From: Larix kaempferi
Lineage: Eukaryota; Streptophyta; Pinopsida; Pinales; Pinaceae
Direction of reading: 5' to 3'
DNA length: 64,000 nucleotides
NCBI GenBank assembly: GCA_027924585.1
Contig: BSBM01000826.1
Span: 11,749,501 to 11,813,500 of the forward strand
In this document: positions 34,261 through 45,534 of the stretch, in pieces
Numbering within the stretch: position 1 is the stretch's first letter
Layout: every line of letters starts with the position of its first letter
Notes under the pieces: generated by a model
Database searches by the model: none
Told to the model about the DNA's origin: nothing
Seen by the model: the letters and a program-made list of their open reading frames with translations, nothing else
Made by a program: the position numbers and the translations under genes

Positions 34261-34414
34261 CGGGCCAGACCACCTATCGAGAGTCGACATCGGGGAGGAG
34301 TTGACAGGAATAGAAGGTGATTTTCCAGATGCACATTTGTTTCGAATTGAATCTGTCCCTTCATAACTTGCAGAAATTGCATAATTTCTCGAGGATGGGA
34401 AATCTCATGAAGGA

Positions 34415-35640
34415 ATGACTAAGAAGAAGAGGAATATCCTTGCTCTAAAAGTTGCTCCTTATACTCTTATCAACGGGTTCCACTACAAACTTGACCTAGA
34501 TGATGTATTAATTCGGTGTGCACTTGAGCATGAGCGACAGAGCATACTCTCAGAAGCTCATTATGGACCGACAGGAGGACATTATCGCGTAGATATAATA
34601 GCAAGGAAGATTCTGCAATCTGTAATTTGGTGGCCGACAGTTCATAAAGAATGTCGAGAATTTGTAACTAAATGTGATAGATGTCAATGTATGGGATGAC
34701 CACTTCCTTGCACAAAAATTCCTTTGCTTCCAATTAATCCAAGCCGAACATTCAAAATCTAGGAAATCGATTTTATTGGACCATTTCCAGTGATTGGCAG
34801 ATGGACAGGTGCATGATATCTTATCACTGCTATAGAATACGTAACCAAATGGGAAGAAATAGAACCGGTCGAGACATAATATAGAGAAGTCGTTGCCAAA
34901 TTTATCTATGAACACATCATTACACGTTTTAGATGCCCTCTAACTTTGCTCAGCGACCGAGGTACGCATTTTTTCTGCAAAACTATTGAGACATTAACAA
35001 AAGAGTTTGAAATTGATCATAGAATAAGCACAACATATCATCCTCAATCTAATGGAGTTGTGGAATCATTTAACAAAACACTCAAAATAGGACTGACGAA
35101 AGTGTCCAACATGGAGAAAAATGACTGGGATGATAAAGTACCTATTGTTATTTGGGCATACATAACGACGTACAAAAGAATGACAAGTCAAACACCTTTT
35201 TCACTTGTCTATGGGCAATAAGCAGTCGTTCTGCTACACTTTCGACAACAAGCCCCGTCAATCATAGCAGTAGTTCACATTGATGTCAAAGATGCATGAC
35301 AAGAGCGACTGTTACAACTGTCGAAACTAGATGAAAGTCAAAAGATAGCAATAGAACACCAAAAAATCAAGAAACAACAACAAAACGATTGGCATGATAG
35401 AAACATCAAACATCAAATGGAAAAATCTGTCAGTTGGTGACTTGGCATTGCTTTATAATAGCCGTGTAAGAGGAAAACCAAAAAAGTTGCACATGAAGTG
35501 GATGGGGCCCTATATCGTCGAAATGATAAACCCCAACGGTTCATTCTGACTGAAAATATTACAAGGTAATGTTTTCAAGAAACTTGTAAACGGTGCCCAA
35601 CTAAAACGATACAATTTGTGAAATTTCAAAAAAAAAAATT
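34415..35640 (+). pseudogene. Gypsy integrase
   Basis: The HHCC zinc-binding part HYGPTGGHYRVDIIARKIL...CDRCQ spans about 34558-34690. The catalytic core has LLSDRGTHF (second Asp), TYHPQSNGVVESFNKTLKIG (Glu). The frame is open from 34946 to 35221. A C-terminal region with KLHMKWMGPYIVE-like sequence ends near 35620. The first catalytic Asp lies in the IDFIGPF stretch near 34768. Stops lie between the parts. Confidence 0.85.
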
Positions 35641-35833
35641 AACGGTCGTAACCAACCCTAGAGAAAAAGAAATTTAACCAATTCATTCAAAACTCAAGTT
35701 GTTTCAGATTCAGTATGAAAAAGGACTGGACAAGCAATACTGGTGAAAATAAGAGACTGACACATGACCGTCGACAAGAGAGGCATCGACAAGATAGAAT
35801 CACTCGACGTGATGAGCGAGCTCATCGACATCG
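35641..35833 (+). other. Gypsy 3' remnant
   Basis: Arg/Asp/His-rich potential coding in the frame style of the Gypsy element (many CGA/CGAC steps), with no LTR. It ends abruptly at 35833, where the repeated unit shared with 54869 begins. Confidence 0.45.
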
Positions 35834-36167
35834 CCAGACCAAGTATTGTGGACCTGATAGCACAAAGGTAACATAATGGCATCGACCCGACATAGAAGCA
35901 ACACATACAAACAGTCAGGACGACCGAACGGTGGGGCAGCAGAGCTAAGACATGGTTCTCGAGGTGTCATTAATCTTTCATTCACACTTAAATTCCTCAT
36001 CAAGTCAAGCTTTAATGTGGCCATCTACATCCCAGCCGACCATGCCAAACTCAGCCACTATAAATCTAAATCTCGAGGATTCCTAATTACTCTTATGCAG
36101 AGAGATTTAGAACTAGATCTCAGATCTACCACAACAAGATTGTGATCTAGAGAACACTGTATCAGCC

Positions 36168-37385
36168 ATGGCTGTCAAAAAAGGTGAGACGATTACGTGG
36201 TCTGTCGCTACTAAACTTTGAGAGTTGGAGAACGCTCAATCTCTCTTGGAGACTCATCTTCAATTGGTACGGAACACCAAATCTTTGGAACCTATCTGAA
36301 GAAGAGCTTGAACCAATATTTGTAAATGGGGGAAGGAATCTAATGGTCACTGGAGAGAGCTAGCCGACAAGATTAGGACTACCACAGTTCTACACTATAC
36401 AAAAGCACCTCTGCTAGAGAAATTTGGCATAGTGAAAGATATCATAGCTCAGTTCATAGTCGTCTGATACTGTGATGGAAACTTTTATTTCGATGTCCTG
36501 GTCGAAATAAAGATCTAACTTATTCACAGAATTAGAGGCTTGTCGAACAAAGGAGAAGATGTGTCGACACGATAGAATCCTCAGATGATCAAAGAATTCA
36601 TAGAACATCTCTCTGGTAAGAATTCCAGAGGCTTAGTCGTCAATCAAATTAAATATGAAAATTACAAGCTAGCTGTTTGAATTGTCTCTACTACACTTTC
36701 AAGTTTAGGTCAAGGCTCAGACCTTAAGACAACATGTTAGAGGTTGTGATGAATGTGGATACGGCGACAAAAATATACAAATGGTTTGATTTCTTGACCG
36801 ACATAATAAAGAACTCATGCTATAGGTGCCAAGAAGAAGGTGCATCTATCCGATATCCATCCTTGATCATCTGGATAACCATGTCACACATCCGACTAGC
36901 GGGAGGTAAGGACTTTGCAGTCGAATGAAATATTTTGATGGAGAAATTTTGGTGCTTTATGCATGGAGGCATCCAATTGGGATGTTCGACGGTCAGGATT
37001 TGGCTGGAAGCTTGGTTTCAAAACTTAAAAATTTAGTCGACTAGATGGAGAGTGCATAATAATGTCATAATAATTCTACCTCCATTGGTGCATATTCAAT
37101 TGGCATTGGATCATACATTTGTTTGGTATTTGTAGGGTGTGGTCGGAGATGCAGTACCACTCAGCTACTACACTTCTGTCGATGATATTTTCATGGAGTT
37201 GAGCAGGTAGACGATCACAAAGTTAATAATTCTAGCAGAGGAGTGCAAGGTCAATGTACCCATGATTGAACCTTTAACAAATGCAGAAAAGGAGGAAGAG
37301 TATGAAAGTCGTCTTTACATGAAAAAATATCACTTTCAGAGAAGAACCAGCTGTTCAGACAAATCCACTAGCACTTGAGTGCTAG
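36168..37385 (+). pseudogene. Unrecognised duplicated reading frame, copy 1
   Basis: Coding capacity of about 405 codons, collinear with 55200-56416. Part 1 starts ATG at 36168 (MAVKKGETITWSVATKL). It contains LLETHLQLVRNTK, FGIVKDIIAQFIV, GNFYFDVLVEI, QMIKEFIEHLSGKN, INQIKYENYK-like and IVSTTLSSLG blocks. It ends at a TAG at 36738. Part 2 starts ATG at 36734, overlapping that stop (ATGTTAG). It has ATKIYKWFDFLTDIIKNSCY, YPSLIIWITMSHIR, EKFWCFMHGGI, RIWLEAWFQNLK, GVVGDAV and YTSVDDIFMELS, ending ECKVNVPMIEPL and LALEC. Several stops in each part. Base style (frequent TCGAC/CCGAC) resembles the Gypsy element just upstream. No family recognised. Confidence 0.6.
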
Positions 37386-38555
37386 AGTTCCTATTGGCTC
37401 TTACTCAAATTTGTGCTTGGGTTCCTAACTCAGCTAATCAAGAGATGGAGTCAACAGCGTGAATTATACCAAGTGACCAGATGACCAAATCAAGTGCCAT
37501 GTGATTAGATTGCGGCTTGGACTAGACCAACTGTTGATAGTTCATTTCGCACCCATGACTGGCTCACATTTTAGTCCTGGGTGAAAGATGCAAAATGATG
37601 AAACCATGGTTTACAAGTGATGGCATGTGACTTGTTTCACCTTGCGGTAGCAGAGTTTCAAAACCACTTATTTCGCAAAGTGAAAAACACCCACCCAAAA
37701 ACAATAAGCACATCCACTGTGCACACACTCGCTCCACCTTGGTATGAATAAGTAGGTGCAAATGACCCTAATTGATTAGGCATGTTGTCAACATTAAATC
37801 ACATTTGTTCATTCTAGTGCACTATAACAAGAGATAAAAAGGGGAGAGACATTTGCAAATGGTGCAAATTGATTGGGAATGTTTCCAACATTAAATATCA
37901 CTCATTGGTGTTGGCATACTAGCATATGAGATAAGGGGAGGAGCACACATTTGAATGGCACATATTCATTGGGAAACTTTATAGTTTTCCATTATAGTCA
38001 CTAACACTAGAATATAATATCGGGATTTAAAGTGGAAGCCCCTTACGCCAATGGTTGATATTTATTTATCTAGATCCACATCATATCATTGCATCCATTT
38101 CTGCTATGGGTCGTCACTTTCCTGTAGTGGATAATATCGGAGATTCACTCGAAGAGGGAAGATTCGTTGGGAATAAAAAGATACCATCGGAGATCCCATT
38201 GGTTTGGAAAAATTCTGATCTTTTTCATCGACATAAGGGACTTGATAAATAAATGATGTTATCCTCCATCTCTAATGGCTAATTAAAAAATGATGATATG
38301 TATTTCCTACTCAAACATGATGACTATGCCACCTTAACTCACCATGAATATGACATAAATTTTAATGATATGTGGAATTAAATGAGGATTTTTCTCTCGT
38401 ATAATATCTCCAATTTCTCAGACAAAAAAAATTCACTTTGTCGTTCTGCAGCCTTGCATGCAACACCTAGGGTTCTGAGCTACCTCCCTCAACTTCACCC
38501 CTCTGCTCCACCTTCTCTTCTCCTGAATTGATACCCTAGTACCACGCATGGAAAA
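37386..38555. other. Non-coding part of unit E, copy 1
   Basis: No supported gene. A 198-bp stretch at 37564-37761 is almost unchanged between copies (one difference seen), but I regard the minus frame there as incidental. AT-rich toward the LINE start. It may be 5' UTR of the LINE. Confidence 0.5.
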
Positions 38556-38559
38556 ACCA

Positions 38560-39490
38560 TGGGGAGGGGCCGAGGGCACCCCTGGATTGCCCCCTCATCC
38601 TCCAACCTTGTCACCTTTATACAAATCGGGACGGCTGAGGTACCTATGACGTACCCTAAAGCGTCGACTGCTTAGAAGAACCCTTTGACATCCAAATCGT
38701 CAACTCGCATGAACACCTGTATAGACAAAGCTGCTAAAAGACCCCAACAAACGCTCCCAGCTGAATGCATCAATGCCCATATGCAGGAACTCAAAGGTCA
38801 TGCCTTGGTTGGAAAATTCATAGGTTTTTGGCCAACAGAGCAAGCCCTCCGTGGATGGATAATGTCCAAATGGAAACCCAAGACACACTTTGATCTACAA
38901 CTCGGATCAAAAGGATTCTTCACCATCATATTCCACCGGCTCGAGGACAAATCAAGAGTGGAGGATGGAGGCCCCTACTTCTTCAATTCAGCAGGTTTAT
39001 ACCTCTGACACTGGATGGAAAAATTTAGCCTTGATAAAGAGGACTTCACATGGGCAATAGTATGGATAAGGATGTACTCATTACCGCAAAAATACTATGA
39101 TGGAGACACGCTCAAGGACATCGGCAATACCCTTGGAATCTATGTCAAAGTCGCAAAGCAAACAAGAAACTGTAAGTACACCTCCTATGCCCATATATGT
39201 GTTTACATGCACATAGGCAAGTCTTTTCCCGACTCGATATGTCTCAACCATGAAGACACATAATGGTTTCAACCATTTGACTATGAGAATGTCCCTTTTC
39301 GCTATAGAAAATGCCATGAACATGGCCATCTATAATGTGACTGTCATCTCAACAATAGGAGCCCCAAAGAAAACAACAAGGATGAAGAGGGTTTCCAGAA
39401 ATACGGAAGGAAAAGAAGATAGCACCGCAAGACAACTACAGAAGAGAGGAAAACCAACAATCCTTCCACCAGCAATGACTTCACCATCCT
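38560..39490 (+). pseudogene. LINE ORF1 (DUF4283 and zinc knuckle), unit E copy 1
   Basis: Starts near 38570 with a Pro-rich N-terminus. It continues open from 38685 with ELKGHALVGKFIGFWPTEQA, GWIMSKWKP, SKGFFTIIFHRLED, GPYFFNSAGLYL, a stop, then FSLDKEDFTWAIVWIRMYSL, DIGNTLGIYVKVAKQ and YTSYAHICVYMHIG. The zinc-binding tail RKCHEHGHL.CDCHLN follows at about 39305-39345. An RNA-binding Gag-like protein of plant LINEs. It contains three stops and ends at a deletion joint near 39490. Confidence 0.8.
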
Positions 39491-42400
39491 CGGAAGACAC
39501 TCTCTTCAAGCATTGCATCAATGATTGTGAGCTCGTTGAACTTAAGCTCTCTAAAGGCTTCTTCACTTGGAACAATCGCAGAGGTGGAGCCCATCAAATT
39601 GCTTCTGGTCTTGCCCTCTTCCTGGTATCTGAAAAATCCATTGACACAGGAGGATTTCTCTCCACGACGGTCCTTCCTTCTGCAGGCTTTGATCACTGGC
39701 CAATTTCTCTCAACTGGCATCACTCAGGTCGGAAATTTTTTTGACTCTTTTGCTTTGAAATTTTTTGGCTAACTCACCCCTCTTTTTAGGACACTATTCG
39801 GGACCATTGGCTCAATATGGAGGTGGAAGGATGATCCAAAATGGCCATCTTTCAAAAGAAAATCAAGATGCTCAAATCCCAGCTGCGAATAAGGAATAAA
39901 AAAACTTTTGGCAACATCTTCACTACCAAGAGCGAAATAGAAAAGGGCTTGGAGAACATACAAAAAGATATCATGGAACAGAGCCACACTGAAGAGCTCA
40001 AACGAAAGGAGAAAGAAAGTTTGAAGAAGTGGGGCATCCGATGCGAGCAAGAATAAATCATGTGGCGGCAGAAATACATAATCAAATGGCTCAAAGAAGG
40101 AGAGAAAAACACCACCTTCTTCAACCGCACCAGTATCCAACACAGAATGCACAACAAGATTAATTCCTTAATTTTTGTATACGAAACTACTTTAAGTGAT
40201 CAAGGGGAGATAGAGAAAGAACTCATAAATCACTTCTAGACCTTGCTCACTGAGGAAAATGATGAAAGATCACAGACCATCAGTACGGTAAAAAGACACA
40301 ATCCCTCCATTCTAACTCCTGATCACAATGCAACTCTCATGAAGGAAATCAAAATGACGGAATTAGAGGTAGCAGTCAATCAGATGGAAGAAGGTAAAGC
40401 CCTTGGTCTGGATGGCTTCACCATCAAATTCTTTCATTACTGCTGGGACATTCTTAAACAAGAAATCCTAGATATTGTCAAGGAATCCAGATCCAAGCGA
40501 TGGGTCTTCCATGCGTTCAACACCACCCATCACACCCTCATCCCCAAATAAAACGATGCCACCACCCTTGGTAAGTTAAGACCTATCTCCCTCTGCAATG
40601 TGATTTAAAAAATTATTACCAAATTCACTGCCAACCGCCTCAAGGTACTCTTACAACTTTTGATCTTGCCTGAACAAACTTGTTATGTCGAATGGCGCCA
40701 AATCCTGGATGGAATCATTCTCTCCCATGAAGTTATCCATTCCCTGAAATTGGAAAAAACCCCTGGGATGTTCCTCAAGATAGACCTCTCCAAGGCCTTT
40801 GACAAGCTTAGCTGGACATTCATTGAGAAGATGCTCCTTGCTTTTGGGTTTTGCCAATACTGGACCAATTGGGTCATGTCCCTAACCTCTTGAGCTTTCT
40901 TCTCCATCCTTGTCGATGGCTACCCCTCTTCCACCTTTTACCCCACCAGAGGCATCCGTCAAAGAGACCCCCTCTCACCCTTCCTTTTCATTCTCATGGC
41001 TGAAGGATTGGGCAGGATGCTAAAATAAAAGATTACTACGGGTGCCCTTCGTGCCTTTCCTTACATGGAAGCCCCCCCACAACCTATTAGCAATTTGTGG
41101 ATGACAACCTTCTTTTTGTGCACCCCTCAGTTCAGGAGGCCTCAACCCTGAAGCGCATTTTAAAGACCTACTCTGATTCCTTTGGCACCACTATAAACCT
41201 TGAAAAGTCCCAAATCTTCTTTTTCCACACAGAACCCCTCATGCAAAGGAATATTTTGCACATCCTAGGATACCCCACGGCCTTCATCCCCTCCAAATAC
41301 TTGGGTGCCCCTCTCTTTGACTCAGCTATCAAACATTCCTCCTAGAGACAACTCCTTGACAAGCTTGAAAATAAAATCTCTTCTTGGACCTTCCGCACTC
41401 TCAACCTGCCTAGCAGAATAATGCTTCCTAAATCTGTCCTTCAATCCATGCCTCTTTATCTCTTCTCTGTCCTTGCTTCCCCCAAGTGAGTCCTCAAATT
41501 AATGAGAAATTCCAAAAGTCTTTCCTTTTGGGGGGAACCCATAATAACCGCAAGTGGGCCCTTGTGAAATGGGATACTCTCTGTACTCCAAAAAGACAAG
41601 GAGGCATCGGGCTCAAGATCCTGAAATCAACAATCAAGTCTTCTCTACAAAAATCTAGTGGAAATGGCTCACTGATACAGTCTCCCCCTGGAGCCTCCTC
41701 TAGAATAGAAAATATGCCCGGAACTGGTCGACTCAGCTCTACATCCGCTATGCCCATAATACTCTAGGATATTTAATCTGGCGAGCTGTTGATTGTCAAA
41801 GAGCCTTCATTCAGTAGCACAGTTTCTGGGAAGTATGAAATGGTCAACATGCAAATTTATAGTTTGACTCTTGGTAGCAACTTCCATGCATCCACACTCC
41901 GATCCTTTCACCGGAACTTCAAGCTCACTATGACCACAACAGATAGCTCTCTATTCAGGATTACTAGACGCCTGCTGACTCCTTCAAAAACAGAATTTCG
42001 AAACATCATGACCTTTAGACTCCTCCAGTCCTGACAGATAGCATCGAGCCTCTCTGGCAAGCTCTTCAAACCAGAAAAATTAGATTAAGCAATGATTCTG
42101 ACATTTTGCGATGGGGACACCTCCCAATAGGAACTTTCTCTACCAAAGAATCTTACTCCATCCTCACTGCAACTCTTGAAGAGAGGCCAAACCCCATCTG
42201 GAAGAAAATATGGGAATCACAATTATGGCCCAATATCTACTCCTTCCTCTGGCTCCTTGCTCACAGACGCATCCTAACTTGGGACAATATCCAAAGAAGA
42301 GGAAACCAAGGACCCTCTTGGTGTCCCATGTGCGAAAATCAACCTGAAACCAATGATCATCTTCTCAACTCTTGTGATTTTGTCAAATATATTTGGGACA

Positions 42401-42640
42401 AAGTGTCTCAGCTCTACAAATTCACCAACATGGTCAGAGGAGATATCGTCCAAACCATATCCAAATGGGATCCCAGTCCCTTTCAGAGCACTATTGTTAA
42501 CATAATTTGGGATCTCATTCCAATACTAGTTGTCTGGAACATGTGGAAAGAACGCAATAAAAGAATTTTTTATTCCACGAAAAATTAGCTCAAGAGATTT
42601 GGTCCACTTTCATCACCAACCTTCAGGAAACTCTCTCCCT
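39491..42640 (+). pseudogene. LINE ORF2 (endonuclease end, RT, zf-RVT), unit E copy 1
   Basis: After the deletion joint only the C-terminal endonuclease part remains (LSKGFFTWNNRRGGAHQ, GFDHWPISLNWH). The endonuclease-RT linker follows (WRQKYIIKWLKEGEKNTTFF). RT blocks: GKALGLDGFTIKFFHYCWD, DLSKAFDKLSWTFIEKMLL, RGIRQRDPLSPFLFILMAEGL, FVDDNLLFVHPSVQEA (catalytic FVDD intact at about 41090), SKYLGAPLFDSAIK. zf-RVT at 42106-42588 is open for 160 codons (WCPMCENQPETNDHLLNSC, VVWNMWKERNKRIF). No RNase H domain is recognised after this. Stops and frameshifts throughout; the endonuclease is incomplete. Confidence 0.85.
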
Positions 42641-42847
42641 CAAGCTGTGGAGCTCTTCTGATTTCCCCACTCTTCTTGTTGAAATATACATCCTTTCCTA
42701 ATGGAACCTCATCCTTCATCCCACTCCCAGCCTCCCACGTATTTCCCCAGCCGACACTCCTAGCCCGGAACACTAGAGCAAGCCCCCCCTGGTTTTGTTA
42801 TGGAGAAAAAATTCCTATGGTATGGGACCGACCACAACAGACAGATG
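42641..42847 (+). other. LINE 3' remnant
   Basis: Sequence after zf-RVT with no RNase H box, ending in mixed sequence without a clear A-tail. Probably the cut 3' end of the LINE. Confidence 0.4.
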
Positions 42848-43695
42848 ACTGTATAATACTACTCAATTCCCAATGCAATTCTATATAAATGACAATGCTA
42901 AGATAATGGAGAATAATACCAACCTTCAACCGGATGTTCGATGTAGATTGTCATTGAGATTTCAACCTCTACACTTGAACCTGCAAATTAGTCTGAATAA
43001 GCAATACAAGACAAGTTCATGTAATATGTGAAAGACATTAGCATACTAAATAGCAATGATCGACGATATCATAAGTAAATGTAACCCAATGTAATTTAAA
43101 CAACATTCACAACATCAATTGGATGAGAAGATGAGTATTTCTATTGATTCATAACAAGAAGTACATGATACAACCTCTTGCCGTCAACCAATCTGAACCA
43201 AGAACTAGGTCCCTCCACTTGTGCCTCCACTACTTCAATCCTATAGGTAATGGAAAACTCAAACTGTCAAAGGATTTTGGGAGGTGAACATAATAAGTTC
43301 ACAAGAACAAGGATCAATGAGTGTAGACTCAAGTCACAGCAAAAATCCACTAGAGTTATCTTGCTCTCTCTTCCTCCTCCCTTCCATACACCATAAGAGC
43401 TCAATATATAGTCTTCTCAAGGTAGGTGAAAAGGCACATCGAGTCGTTTCAGGGCATATGGAGGGCCAAAGGTCACCCTAAGACCGCTTCTTGGGAGTAA
43501 AAGTGAGTTTTAATTACTTTTTACCATGAAACTTGGTGTACGCAGGCTAATGTACTGCAGCCTGCGTGTACGCTGGCTATAGTGTAACCGCGAGCCTACA
43601 GGAACAAAAATAGGGAAACTTAAGTTCCTGAAGGGAAGATCATGAATCCGAGTCAAACAATGGATACTGAAGGCGAAAAGTTGTTGATGTTTACA
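42848..43695 (-). repeat. Possible LTR of a minus-strand Gypsy element
   Basis: A candidate only. The stretch begins 'tgtataat' and ends 'gtttaca', so its ends can pair (TGTA/TACA). On the minus strand it has a TATA box (CTATATATTGAG near 43410) followed by a U5-like tail. A Gypsy integrase and RNase H on the same strand lie at 53747-54868 beyond a nested Copia. No purine tract of the expected polarity adjoins it and no partner LTR is in the window, so the limits are uncertain. Confidence 0.25.
43538..43571. repeat. Short hairpin
   Basis: GTACGCAGGCT at 43538-43548 pairs with AGCCTGCGTGTAC at 43559-43571 apart from a 2-base bulge, with a 10-base loop. The arm motif occurs a third time (gtacgctggct) just downstream. 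Role unknown. Confidence 0.5.
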
Positions 43696-44120
43696 GGGTG
43701 GAAAAATACGCTGTAATAGATGCCCCCTAATGTGTGAGGTCATACAATGGTGCTACGATGGACGAAATACATTATAAATCTGAGAAGTGGAGTGATGGAG
43801 ACGCAACTAGAAGGAACATCTCACTCATCATAATACAATAATATCTCTGAATACATGTTAGTATAGTACAACAATCTGATACAATGGCCATGAATAGGAA
43901 GTATATAATGAATACATGTCATAAGTGGTCATAGCCATAACCATCTACCGTAAGAGACAGTCTCCCGCTGAAAGGAAAAAATTGGAACAAATTGAAGGTA
44001 CAAACTACTGATGTATGAGAAGTGATACCTCAAGAGTAAAGTCACGATCATAAGTAGCATATTGAATGCCACTATCGGCTGGGGTCTTCTACACAAATCA
44101 TCTACGGTGCAAGTCCCATC
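43696..44120. other. Non-coding left flank of the nested Copia
   Basis: No gene recognised. Ends with CCATC, the target-site duplication of the Copia element that follows. Confidence 0.5.
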
Positions 44121-44579
44121 TGTTTGGTTACATAGGGTACTCCCAAAAGACCGAACAGATAGAGCAACCACTTCACACAAACAGGTCACAGATCAACACA
44201 TCGATGTTTTGACATGGTTTAAACCCTTGAGAGGGAAACACTCCACGGCCCTGGCCAAATAGCTTCTACAGAGCAATTTATTATGCAAAGAAAGAAAGTT
44301 ACAAATGAGCTTCTCATAATCGATCAACTTTCCAATGACCCTCCATGACTTTTAAATAAAGATCATGGACCAATCAGGTGTTAAGCCACAGATCAAGGGT
44401 AGGTATGATCTAAGAGAAGTTGAGCCATTGGATCACTCTATGTCTAGAACATATAGTGACCATTAGATTTAAATATTTACAAATGCATACTAATGCATAC
44501 TAAAGAAACACACTTTACCTAACGGAGCTATTACCGAAGTTGATCTTAACTAACTCCTAAGTGTCTAAATATCCTAACA
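44121..44579 (-). repeat. Copia 3' LTR
   Basis: 459 bp, TGTTTGG...CTAACA on the plus strand; the homologue of 49876-50334. The polypurine tract lies directly to its right. Confidence 0.9.
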
Positions 44580-44594
44580 TCCCCCCTTAAGAAC
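44580..44594 (-). other. Copia polypurine tract
   Basis: Plus strand TCCCCCCTTAAGAAC, reading GTTCTTAAGGGGGGA on the element strand, directly before the 3' LTR. Primer site for plus-strand DNA synthesis. Confidence 0.85.
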
Positions 44595-44599
44595 AACCT

Positions 44600-45534
44600 G
44601 GGATAGGATTGAAGGATTTACAAAAGTGACACTATTAGGAGAAGGAAGGAGGCATTAGAGCCTATCCCCCCTTAATGACAAATTCCTGAACTCCTAACAT
44701 AAATCGAACTTTAGAAAACTTCGCTTTTGTAAGAGACTTGGTGAAGATGTCTGGAACTTGATCATCTGTAGGGAAAAAGAGCACTTCAAGAACACGATCA
44801 TGAACAAGATTTCTGATGAAGTGCATATGTAGCTCAATGTGTTTGTTACGTTGATGTAGATCTAGATCATTGGCGAGCTTGATAACACTTTGATTGTCGC
44901 ACCAAAGTGGAGTAGGTTGTTGCTGCTTGAATCCAAACTCTGAAAGGATCTGTCGAAGCCTTAAAGCTTCCTGACTGGCAATAACTGCTGCTCGATATTC
45001 TGCTTCTATTGAAGAAAGATCAAGAGCTTATTGTTTCTTACAAGTCCAAGTGATAGGTCCAGATCCCAGACTGAAAACATAACCTGCACTAGACTTTTGA
45101 TCATTAGGATCGCTGGCCCAATTTGAATCAGTGAAACCAACCAATAAAGGTTTCCCCCCTAGACTATAATGAATCCCAAACTGAATTGTACCTTGAATAT
45201 ATCGAAGTAATCTTTTAGCTGCTTTCTAGTGACTTTCATGAGGTGTTTGCATATAATGGGCAACATGACCAACGACAAAGGAAAGGTCAGGATGGGAATG
45301 AGTCAAGTATAAGAGACTACCAACAAGCTGATGATACAAGGTGGCATCTACTTCAGCTGAAGGAAAAGTGGCAGAAAGTTTGACTCCAAACTATAAGGGA
45401 GAAGGGGCTAGTTTACAATCATCCATGTGAAAGCCACGAAGAAGGTCACAAGAATATTTAGACTGAGAAAGAAAGATTCCTTCTTTGGTTTGCAGGACTT
45501 GGAGACCAAGAAAATAATGTAAATGTCCTAAGTC
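44600..45534 (-). pseudogene. Copia RNase H
   Basis: Reading leftward: DLGHLHYFLGLQV just after the RT, a PYRSLVGSL-type stretch, and the RNase H boxes with GFTDSNWASD (first Asp), SSIEAEYRAAVIASQEA (Glu) and LWCDNQSVIKLA (Asp), followed by KHIELHMHFIRN. Two or three in-frame stops (for example where the 'KKQ' strand precedes the Glu box). All catalytic acids remain visible. Confidence 0.8.

Larger units (their letters stand above)
35834..40360 (+). repeat. Repeated unit E, copy 1
   Basis: Matches 54869-60404 collinearly at roughly 93-95% by eye, starting at 'ccagaccaagtat' in both. It holds an unrecognised decayed reading frame, 1.2 kb of non-coding DNA and the 5' part of a LINE. Relative to copy 2 it lacks about 1 kb (equivalent to 58515-59530), joined at 'caccatcct/cggaagac'. 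It is either a segmental duplication or two full-length insertions of one long element. Confidence 0.8.

Noticed and set aside
37564-37761. Minus frame of 65 codons identical in both copies of unit E
   Set aside because: The DNA itself is nearly identical, so an identical translation is no evidence of coding. Kept only as a conservation note.
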